From Pseudomonadota bacterium (GTDB taxonomy: Bacteria > Desulfobacterota > BSN033 > G020346125), in contig DAOVIU010000073.1 of NCBI GenBank assembly GCA_030673585.1, forward strand, positions 1-6,412: a DNA stretch of 6,412 nt. The letters are read 5' to 3'. Below, in pieces: positions 1-5,059 of this stretch. The first letter of the stretch is position 1. Each line of letters begins with the position of its first letter. The notes beneath the pieces are model-generated. The model did no database searches, was not told where the DNA came from, and was given only the letters and a program-made list of their open reading frames with translations. Both the position numbers and the translations under genes were made by a program.

Positions 1-926
1 AACTGCTCGAAGGAGACCATGGAGGAAACGGGATTGCCCGGGAGACCGAAGGTGGGTTTTCCCCCTATAGTCCCGAAGGCAAGGGGTTGGCCCGGCCTCA
101 TGGCTACCCTCCAGAAATCCAACTGAAAACCGACCCGTCCAAGGACGTCTTTGACCAGATCGTAGTCACCGACGGAAACCCCGGCCGAGGAGAGGATAAC
201 ATCCGCCCTCAAGCCTTGTCGAAGCTTTTCCTCGATTACCTCCGGCTTATCCTCGGCGATGCCCAGCTGAAGGGGAAGGGCCCCACACTCCATCACCTGT
301 GCGCAAAGGGTATAGGAGTTGCTGCTAACGATTTTGTGATCCGCAATACCTTCATCCACGTCAACCAGTTCATCCCCCGTGCAGAGGATGGCGACGACGG
401 GCCTTTGGTGTACATGTACGGAAGCCCTACCGACCGAGGCCAGCATTCCTACCTCGGCGGCTCGGATGACCGAGCCCCTGGATATGACTCGATCCCCCTT
501 CCTCACATCCTCCCCAGCGCGCCTGATGTTCTCCCCCGGGGGGACTCCCTGGAAGACTCTCACGTGCTGGCCCGCTTTTTCCGTATCCTCCACCATGACC
601 ACGGTGTCGGCCCTTGAGGGTATTGGGGCTCCGGTCATGATCCGTACGGCCTCCCCCTTGGCAACGGCCCTTTGGGGTAAAGCCCCCGCCGGCAATTCCT
701 CGATCACCTTGAGGGATATAGGATTTTCCCTCGAGGCACCCTTGATATCAGCGGAGCGAACGGCGTATCCGTCCATAGCCGAATTGTCCAGGGGAGGGAT
801 TGCTCTTGGCGCGAGGATATCCTCGCCGATGACCCGTCCCAGGGAGCTAATGATACTCACCTTCTCCAAACCCAAAACCGAGATTCGGGTCAGAATCCGA
901 TTCAACGCCTCATCCACGGAGATCAT
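1..926 (-). CDS. moeA: Molybdopterin molybdenumtransferase MoeA (partial, C-terminus beyond window)
   Basis: MoeA inserts molybdate into adenylated molybdopterin in the cytoplasm, the last step of molybdenum cofactor synthesis. My reverse-strand translation gives 308 residues with no stop before the left edge. Family motifs are in order: DNSAMDGYA at residues 47-55, RIMTGAPIP at 95-103, TGDEL at 183-187, SAGVSVGDYD at 247-256, PGQPLAFG at 278-285 and GLPGNPVS at 294-301. About 100 residues are missing compared with E. coli MoeA (411 residues), which is the end of domain III and all of domain IV. The ATG at 924-926 is preceded by AAGGAGG (complement of 936-942), 9 bases upstream, which fixes the start. 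It lies 77 bases after the cytochrome stop, on the same strand, with no clear terminator or promoter between, so co-transcription is likely. No frameshift was seen. The molybdenum cofactor could serve any molybdo- or tungstoenzyme; none is in the window. Confidence 0.96.
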   Translation of the reverse strand, partial: MISVDEALNRILTRISVLGLEKVSIISSLGRVIGEDILAPRAIPPLDNSAMDGYAVRSADIKGASRENPISLKVIEELPAGALPQRAVAKGEAVRIMTGAPIPSRADTVVMVEDTEKAGQHVRVFQGVPPGENIRRAGEDVRKGDRVISRGSVIRAAEVGMLASVGRASVHVHQRPVVAILCTGDELVDVDEGIADHKIVSSNSYTLCAQVMECGALPLQLGIAEDKPEVIEEKLRQGLRADVILSSAGVSVGDYDLVKDVLGRVGFQLDFWRVAMRPGQPLAFGTIGGKPTFGLPGNPVSSMVSFEQ

Positions 927-1003
927 GGTTCCAACCCTCCTTCCAATCCTGGAATGGCATCATAAAGGTCAACGCGTGTAAGACGATTCCCCGGTTCACG
1001 GTT

Positions 1004-2209
1004 CTACTTTCTTCCCCCTGGCAGGAGCTCTTGAGCCATTCGCTTCACATCCTCGTATGCCGCTTTCAGTTTAACCCATCCATGGTTAGTGGTATAGTCG
1101 GGATTGTTGTGGAATGCCCCGTGGAGAAGGATGATGCGATGCCGCAAAAACATCTCCCAGAGCTGCCCCTCAAGGGGATTGGGGGGGGTATAGAGGCCCA
1201 AGAGGTCTGGAGAGGTAGGCCTAACGTCCGGTCTCGCCAGAATTGATTTTTGGTACAGGTTTTCCACGATCTGAATGGCTTCGGCCATCACCTGGTCCGT
1301 TCTTTTAACAATCGCATCCCTCTGTCTGAGCTTTTCCCTGGCGAAAAGCTTCCCATGACAGTTTCCACAGATCTCAACCATTTCCTCCCTGAATTGAGCC
1401 CATTCCTCGGGTTTGACCTGAATGATCCCCTTGACCTGAAGTTCGTTCAATAGGCTTGTGGGCTTGCCCTCCCGGTCGATAAGGCCCAACCATGCTAAAA
1501 TCGTCTTTCGGTATTCCCTCCACTCCCTGTCTTCCTCGGGGAGGCGGAGGGCTAAGAGGCTCCAGGCGGTCTTAACGCCATGGTCTCCCCCGGGGAAATG
1601 ACAGGTCTGGCATGTAGGGCCCCTCTCTTTTTTGGGATTCACGCTGTAGACAACCCCATGTTTTGAGGACTTCCAGATCTCCCATTGGGGATGATTGATT
1701 CCCCCATGACAGGGCAGACAAGCCTCGGGCTTTCTGGCCTCCTCTTTGGAAAAACTGTGGCGAGTATGGCACGAATCGCACTGACCGTCCTCACGACCAA
1801 TGGAGTGGCAGCCGCCACACCCTTCCTCCGCGTCGATCATCTCCGGAGGCAGTTCCAGGACCTTTCCGAATTTATACACTGAGGCCCACGCTTGGGCATG
1901 TTTCCCCGATTTGAACCGGGCCATCTCAGTGGGATGGCACCTCTCGCAGAGGCGACCCACCATTAAGCTAGCCCTCACCGCATCCTCGGCGGTTTTATGG
2001 TGGGTCCCGTGGCAATCAATACATGTCACCCCTTGTTGACCCATCCGGCTTTCCCTCCATGATACGACGAGGCTCCTGTTGGTCTTTTCATGACAGCTGG
2101 TACAGGTTTGATTGTCGACCTCGGCAGATACAGCTGGGAAGTCCAATGCGAGAAGGATGAGGATAAGCCCTATCGGATAGATCCAATAACCGCGGTTTCT
2201 CCTTTCCAT
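1004..2209 (-). CDS. Periplasmic octahaem c-type cytochrome, hydroxylamine oxidoreductase (HAO) family
   Basis: The 401-residue protein has eight CxxCH haem c motifs beginning at C36, C63, C88, C131, C144, C164, C200 and C281. The N-terminus (RR, then a hydrophobic stretch at 8-24 ending AVSA at 26-29) is a Sec signal peptide, so the mature protein is periplasmic. SGKHAQAW (101-108), the stretch from CGGCH through CDSCH to RHSFS (131-154), HPQWE (173-177), SKHG (182-185) and GAFHNNPDY (364-372) are HAO-family signatures. HAO proteins oxidise hydroxylamine or hydrazine, or reduce nitrite or hydroxylamine, depending on the subfamily; the direction here cannot be told. It is clearly shorter than the roughly 550-residue ammonia-oxidiser enzyme. 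Tyr372 is a candidate for the tyrosine that cross-links the catalytic haem in oxidative members, but this needs alignment. A longer frame reaches 2293, but its ATG lies inside the promoter; the ATG at 2207-2209 follows a strong ribosome binding site. No electron-transfer partner gene is visible. Confidence 0.93.
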   Translation of the reverse strand: MERRNRGYWIYPIGLILILLALDFPAVSAEVDNQTCTSCHEKTNRSLVVSWRESRMGQQGVTCIDCHGTHHKTAEDAVRASLMVGRLCERCHPTEMARFKSGKHAQAWASVYKFGKVLELPPEMIDAEEGCGGCHSIGREDGQCDSCHTRHSFSKEEARKPEACLPCHGGINHPQWEIWKSSKHGVVYSVNPKKERGPTCQTCHFPGGDHGVKTAWSLLALRLPEEDREWREYRKTILAWLGLIDREGKPTSLLNELQVKGIIQVKPEEWAQFREEMVEICGNCHGKLFAREKLRQRDAIVKRTDQVMAEAIQIVENLYQKSILARPDVRPTSPDLLGLYTPPNPLEGQLWEMFLRHRIILLHGAFHNNPDYTTNHGWVKLKAAYEDVKRMAQELLPGGRK

Positions 2210-2214
2210 AAGGT

Positions 2215-2220
2215 CCTCCC
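2215..2220 (-). promoter_or_regulatory. Ribosome binding site that decides the cytochrome start
   Basis: GGGAGG on the minus strand lies 5 bases before the ATG at 2207-2209. Neither upstream ATG in frame (2230 or 2293) has a comparable site, and the one at 2293 overlaps the predicted -35 box. This start also puts the signal peptide at the very N-terminus. Confidence 0.8.
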
Positions 2221-2264
2221 ACCCCCGCATGGTTGTCAGCTGACGAGGGAAATAGCTGGCACTG

Positions 2265-2293
2265 ATTATACATGAAAGTATTTCGTCATTCAA
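2265..2293 (-). promoter_or_regulatory. Sigma70-type promoter of the octahaem cytochrome gene
   Basis: Read on the minus strand, TTGAAT (-35, complement of 2288-2293) is followed by exactly 17 bases and then a perfect TATAAT (-10, complement of 2265-2270). Transcription should begin near 2258, about 50 bases before the chosen ATG. This suggests that the cytochrome, and probably moeA after it, form a unit separate from mnmA-larE. Confidence 0.75.
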
Positions 2294-2300
2294 AATTTTG
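2291..2300. promoter_or_regulatory. Perfect 10-bp palindrome at the cytochrome -35 region
   Basis: CAAAATTTTG equals its own reverse complement. It overlaps the first three bases of the -35 hexamer, centred roughly 37 bases before the predicted transcription start. A regulator bound there would touch RNA polymerase. I cannot assign it to a known factor, and short AT-rich palindromes do arise by chance. Confidence 0.3.
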
Positions 2301-2318
2301 TTCGGGAGAGGGGAAATA

Positions 2319-2332
2319 CCCTGAATTCAGGG
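2319..2332 (-). terminator. 14-bp palindrome after larE: weak terminator or upstream operator
   Basis: CCCTGAATTCAGGG is a perfect palindrome that can fold into a 5-bp stem with an AATT loop. It lies 10 bases past the larE stop and is followed on the minus strand by TATTT, a poor U-tract. It is either a weak intrinsic terminator for the mnmA-larE transcript or, being centred about 67 bases before the cytochrome transcription start, a binding site for an activator of that promoter. Confidence 0.4.
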
Positions 2333-2342
2333 AGTGATGGTG

Positions 2343-3206
2343 TTATCTCGAGGGCTCCTTGGAAGACGGTTCAGGCTTCAATTGGCGGCCCTTAAGCACC
2401 TCGTTCATGCTTCCCGACCGATATCCCTGCAGGTCCAGGGTTACGTAAGTAAAACCGATTTCCTTCAGCCTTTTCACAACACGGTTCCTCGTTCGAGGGA
2501 CAAGCAGGGGTCCGATTTCCTCAGGTGGGATTTCAATCCGCGCCGTCTTCCCGTGATGCCTCACCCGTACCTGGCTGAAACCCAGATGAATGAGGAATTG
2601 CTCCGCCCTTTCGATTTGCCCGAGTCCTTCGGGGGCGATCCGATCCCCATAGGGGAACCTTGAGGCCATGCAGGCCAGAGAGGGCTTGTTCCAGGTGGGA
2701 AGGCCGAGTTTTCGTGATCGAGCACGAATCTCTGCCTTGGTAAGACCTGCTTCCCTCAAGGGACTTCGAATGGACATCTCTCGTATAGCCTCCATCCCGG
2801 GACGAAAGTCCTTTTCGTCGTCCAGGGTGGATCCCTCGGCGATGGAGGAGAGGCTCATCTTCCGCGCGATCTCCGTTAGCTGGGTGAATAGCTCCTTCTT
2901 GCAGTGGTAGCATCTATTGACCGGATTGGCGGCAAATTGGGGAAGGTCCAGTTCATTGGAGTCGATGAAAAGGTGTCGGACATCTATTGCCCGGGCGAGT
3001 TTCCGGGCCGCGGCGTACTCCCTCTTTGGATAAACCGGGGACCTCGCCGTCACGGCAACAACCCTCTCTCGACCCAGGGTCTCCTGGGCCATCCTGAGGA
3101 GAAACGTACTGTCGACGCCCCCGGAAAAGGCGACCAGCAGAGAACCCATCTCCCGGATGATCTCCTGCAACCGCTCCATCTTCTGGCTTGTCGATTGAAT
3201 TCCCAT
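2343..3206 (-). CDS. larE: LarE-type ATP-dependent sacrificial sulfur transferase
   Basis: LarE activates the carboxylates of the nickel-pincer precursor by adenylation and supplies sulfur, in the best-studied enzyme from its own cysteine. The 287-residue cytoplasmic protein (L. plantarum LarE is about 276) has a PP-loop SGGVDS at 28-33, NRCYHCK at 97-103 giving C99 and C102, KPSLACMASRFPYG at 174-187 with C179 at the position of the sacrificial cysteine, and the C-terminal GYRSGSMNE at 261-269. Three cysteines (C99, C102, C179) suit the iron-sulfur-cluster LarE variant described for Thermotoga maritima, which would make it catalytic rather than sacrificial; this is inference. The ATG at 3204-3206 shares one base with the mnmA stop (TAATG) and follows GGGAGGGGAGGGG, so it was preferred to the ATG at 3242 inside mnmA. 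LarB and LarC are not in the window, so the substrate could be something other than the nickel-pincer cofactor. Confidence 0.92.
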   Translation of the reverse strand: MGIQSTSQKMERLQEIIREMGSLLVAFSGGVDSTFLLRMAQETLGRERVVAVTARSPVYPKREYAAARKLARAIDVRHLFIDSNELDLPQFAANPVNRCYHCKKELFTQLTEIARKMSLSSIAEGSTLDDEKDFRPGMEAIREMSIRSPLREAGLTKAEIRARSRKLGLPTWNKPSLACMASRFPYGDRIAPEGLGQIERAEQFLIHLGFSQVRVRHHGKTARIEIPPEEIGPLLVPRTRNRVVKRLKEIGFTYVTLDLQGYRSGSMNEVLKGRQLKPEPSSKEPSR

Positions 3207-3221
3207 TACCCCTCCCCTCCC
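3202..3221 (-). other. G-run motif (possible G-quadruplex) over the mnmA stop and larE start
   Basis: On the minus strand four G-runs of 3, 4, 4 and 3 bases are separated by A, A and TAAT. This fits the usual four-run G-quadruplex pattern. The element contains the last mnmA codons, the larE Shine-Dalgarno sequence, the TAATG stop/start overlap and the first bases of larE. As RNA it could hide the larE ribosome binding site. Folding is not shown; the G-runs may simply be a strong SD under coding constraint (Gly-Glu-Gly). Confidence 0.4.
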
Positions 3222-4324
3222 GTAAACACCCTTTGGATCCATCCCCCGCCAATGACCACGTCTCCATGGTAAAAGACCACTGCTTGGCCAGGTGTGATAG
3301 CCTCCTGGGGTTCAATAAATCTTACATTCACCGTGCCATCCGTTGACGGTTCAACGGTCGCGTCTGCCTCCCTGTGGGCATAGCGTATCTTCGCCTTCAC
3401 CCTGAGGGAATGGCGGAGCTTATCTATGGCGATCCAATTGACTCGATCGGCAATCAACCCGGTGCCGTAGACCTCTCGTTTTTCCCCGACGATCAAGCGA
3501 TTTTTCTCCCTATCGAATCCCACCACATAGAGGGGCTTGCCGGCAGGAATGCCGAGACCCTTGCGTTGCCCGATGGTATAAAAAGGGAGGCCCTTGTGCC
3601 CACCCAAAATTCGGCCCTTGGTGTCGACGATATCTCCGGCCTCTATTCTACGGGAAACCCTACTTCTCAGAAATGGACGGTAGTCCACCCCTGGGATGAA
3701 ACAGATCTCCTGACTTTCCGGCCTGTCGTGGACCCTTAGACCCAGTTCCCTGGCCTTTTTCCTCACGTCCTCCTTTCGGGAACACCCCAACGGAAAGAGG
3801 GCATGGGACAACTGGTCTTGGGAAAGGGAAAACAGGACGTAGGATTGGTCCTTTTTTGCATCTTTCCCCCTCTTCAGGAGATACCTTCCCCTGGCCTGAT
3901 CGTACTCCGCCCTGGCATAGTGGCCCGTGGAGATGAAAGAAGCCTCCAGTTCACGGGCCTTCCCGAGGAGTGCACCAAATTTCACCCTCTCGTTACACAG
4001 GATGCATGGATTAGGGGTTCGGGCCCGAAGATATTCCTCGCAGAAATAGGAGATGACCTCCTCCTCGAATTGCTCCTGTAGGTTGAGGACGAAGAATGGG
4101 ATTCCCAATTGTTGGGCAACCCTTCGGGCATCCTCCACGGCGGATACACCGCAGCAGCCGTAAAGATCGGTTGGCCTATCGGAGGGAAGATCCTTCTCCA
4201 CACCCCATATGTGCATCGTAGCCCCGATCACTTCGTAGCCCGCCTCCTTCAAAAGGTAGGCCGTAAGGCTGCTGTCGACACCTCCACTCATGGCAGCGAG
4301 TACTCTTTTTTGAGTCCCCGTCAT
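3206..4324 (-). CDS. mnmA: tRNA-specific 2-thiouridylase MnmA
   Basis: MnmA makes 2-thiouridine at the wobble position (U34) of tRNAs for Lys, Glu and Gln, using ATP to adenylate the base. The 372-residue protein is full length for the family (E. coli about 368). It has the PP-loop SGGVDSS at 13-19, YGCCGVSAVEDARRVA at 55-70, NPCILCNERVKFG at 105-117 with C107 as the expected nucleophile and C110 giving a CxxC, STGHYAR at 132-138, and ESQEICFIP at 203-211 with C208 as the second catalytic cysteine. FYTIGQRKGLGI at 248-259 begins the C-terminal beta-barrel region. The start is the first ATG after an in-frame TGA seven codons upstream, but its nearest SD-like sequence (GAGGGG) is about 15 bases away, so initiation looks weak. 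It follows the NIL-ferredoxin by 235 bases and runs directly into larE. Two PP-loop sulfur enzymes behind homocysteine genes suggest a common sulfur supply. Confidence 0.97.
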   Translation of the reverse strand: MTGTQKRVLAAMSGGVDSSLTAYLLKEAGYEVIGATMHIWGVEKDLPSDRPTDLYGCCGVSAVEDARRVAQQLGIPFFVLNLQEQFEEEVISYFCEEYLRARTPNPCILCNERVKFGALLGKARELEASFISTGHYARAEYDQARGRYLLKRGKDAKKDQSYVLFSLSQDQLSHALFPLGCSRKEDVRKKARELGLRVHDRPESQEICFIPGVDYRPFLRSRVSRRIEAGDIVDTKGRILGGHKGLPFYTIGQRKGLGIPAGKPLYVVGFDREKNRLIVGEKREVYGTGLIADRVNWIAIDKLRHSLRVKAKIRYAHREADATVEPSTDGTVNVRFIEPQEAITPGQAVVFYHGDVVIGGGWIQRVFTGGEG

Positions 4325-4401
4325 CTGGTGAATGCAATCCCCTCAGACACGCGCGATTGTCACTGTTCTTTCCCTCGAATGCTTCGGGCCGCCTTAGCCT
4401 T

Positions 4402-4524
4402 CTACTCAAATGTGAAGATACGGGGCTGTCCGAAGGTATTCATGAGAGTACAATATATCTCCTGCGGTACCTTTCCCCGAATCGGGCAAGGATTACCACG
4501 GTCTTCATAGATGGATTCCACCAC
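4402..4524 (-). CDS. Candidate small ORF of 40 residues, unidentified
   Basis: One minus-strand frame between the NIL-ferredoxin and mnmA is open from just after a TAA at 4534-4536 to a TAG at 4402-4404. With the first GTG (4522-4524) as start it encodes 40 residues. The composition is protein-like: C13 in a GNPCPIRGKVP stretch (10-20), C25 in IYC (23-25), and a C-terminal NTFGQPRIFTFE (29-40). I do not recognise the family. Against it: no ATG near the front, no properly spaced ribosome binding site, and a predicted transcription start only about two bases before the GTG, which would make it almost leaderless. It could be a real small protein, the remnant of a longer gene, or chance in a 5' leader of mnmA. 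Confidence 0.3.
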   Translation of the reverse strand: MVESIYEDRGNPCPIRGKVPQEIYCTLMNTFGQPRIFTFE

Positions 4525-4527
4525 CTC

Positions 4528-4541
4528 GTATAATTATACCA
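4528..4541 (-). promoter_or_regulatory. Extended -10 promoter element upstream of mnmA-larE, within a palindrome
   Basis: The minus strand reads TGGTATAAT (complement of 4533-4541), a perfect -10 hexamer with the TGn extension that can substitute for a -35 box; no good -35 is seen. The -10 sits in the 12-bp perfect palindrome GTATAATTATAC (4528-4539), so TATAAT is present in both directions and a dimeric repressor could bind. It lies about 20 bases after the NIL-ferredoxin stop and would give mnmA-larE a transcript of their own starting near 4526, with a leader of about 200 bases. The rest of the 4325-4559 gap holds the candidate small ORF and no other signal I can support. Confidence 0.5.
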
Positions 4542-4559
4542 GAGTCCTCGGGTCGAAAC

Positions 4560-4967
4560 CTAGAAGTGAACCTCCATTGCGCTGTATGGGCAGACGGTTA
4601 CGCACATCTCGCAGGCAATGCACTTATCATTCTCAAAGCCCACCAGCATTGTATCTCTTTCCACCGAAAGGGCTTGGGTGGGGCAGAGAGAGATGCATGC
4701 CGTACAATGGGTGCAACGGTCTTTCAGCCATTTCACGTCTTTGGAGAGCCGCTGGGTCTCCACCCCAACTTTTGCCAGAAAGTCCATTCCCCTGTCCAGC
4801 TGTTTTTTTGTGCCCTTTAGTTCGAGCACTAACATCCCTTCTTCCTTCGGTGTGATGTGGCCTCGAAGGATATTGACCATGAGATCGTATTCCTTAATCA
4901 GTTTATAGGTTACGGGTTGATCAGTGAGATCAGGTGGAAACCTGAGGACTATTTTCGTCGTTGTCAT
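4560..4967 (-). CDS. NIL-domain ferredoxin with two [4Fe-4S] clusters, homocysteine biosynthesis partner
   Basis: The 135-residue cytoplasmic protein joins an N-terminal NIL domain (about residues 3-75, the ACT-like fold also found at the C-terminus of the methionine importer ATPase MetN) to a bacterial two-cluster ferredoxin domain. Cluster cysteines are C85, C88, C91, C95 (CTHCTACISLCP) and C116, C119, C122, C126 (CIACEMCVTVCP). This is the architecture of Methanosarcina acetivorans MA1822, which works with the HcyBio protein MA1821 in making homocysteine from aspartate semialdehyde. The ferredoxin probably supplies electrons or passes sulfur; the exact role is unsettled. The ATG at 4965-4967 has AGGAGG (complement of 4976-4981) 8 bases before it. 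It lies 92 bases after the HcyBio gene on the same strand, and that gap contains a strong hairpin. Confidence 0.95.
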   Translation of the reverse strand: MTTTKIVLRFPPDLTDQPVTYKLIKEYDLMVNILRGHITPKEEGMLVLELKGTKKQLDRGMDFLAKVGVETQRLSKDVKWLKDRCTHCTACISLCPTQALSVERDTMLVGFENDKCIACEMCVTVCPYSAMEVHF

Positions 4968-4988
4968 GAGATACTCCTCCTCTTCTTC

Positions 4989-5051
4989 GGGAGTTCGGGT
5001 AATCCTGGGCTAGAACGACCTCTTCAAGTGACCCAAGGAACCCGAACTCCC
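4989..5051 (-). other. Long intergenic hairpin between the HcyBio gene and the NIL-ferredoxin
   Basis: GGGAGTTCGGGT (4989-5000) and ACCCGAACTCCC (5040-5051) form a perfect 12-bp stem. Inside it, TCCTGGG (5003-5009) pairs with CCCAAGGA (5032-5039) with one bulged base, leaving a loop of about 22 bases: some 19 pairs in all. In the transcript it ends just before the AGGAGG of the ferredoxin gene. No U-tract follows, so it is not a normal terminator. An mRNA processing or stability element that sets the ratio of the two proteins, or a translation control element, is more likely. Confidence 0.65.
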
Positions 5052-5059
5052 TTGTGATC

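Noticed and set aside
87..981. Two plus-strand open frames (87-617 and 379-981)
   Set aside because: They lie wholly or almost wholly opposite moeA, whose translation matches the MoeA family from end to end. They have no recognisable domain or good start and are antisense shadows.
2210..2293. 28-residue N-terminal extension of the cytochrome
   Set aside because: Its ATG overlaps the predicted -35 box and would not be in the transcript. It also puts a polar stretch before the signal peptide, and the ATG at 2209 has the better SD.
3207..3242. 12-residue N-terminal extension of LarE
   Set aside because: It lies inside mnmA coding sequence, whereas the TAATG junction start has a strong SD and gives a normal family N-terminus.
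4371..4389. Small bulged hairpin after the candidate small ORF (CGAA/TTCG core)
   Set aside because: Only about six pairs with a bulge and no U-tract, so it cannot be told from chance.
4441..4508. 22-codon frame beginning with ATG at 4506-4508
   Set aside because: Too short, and it overlaps the better candidate small ORF in another frame; arginine-rich sequence without recognisable features.
4989..5051. tRNA-like or intrinsic terminator reading of the intergenic hairpin
   Set aside because: The 12-bp closing stem and lack of D, anticodon and T arms exclude a tRNA. Purine-rich sequence, not a U-tract, follows the stem, so it is not a standard terminator.
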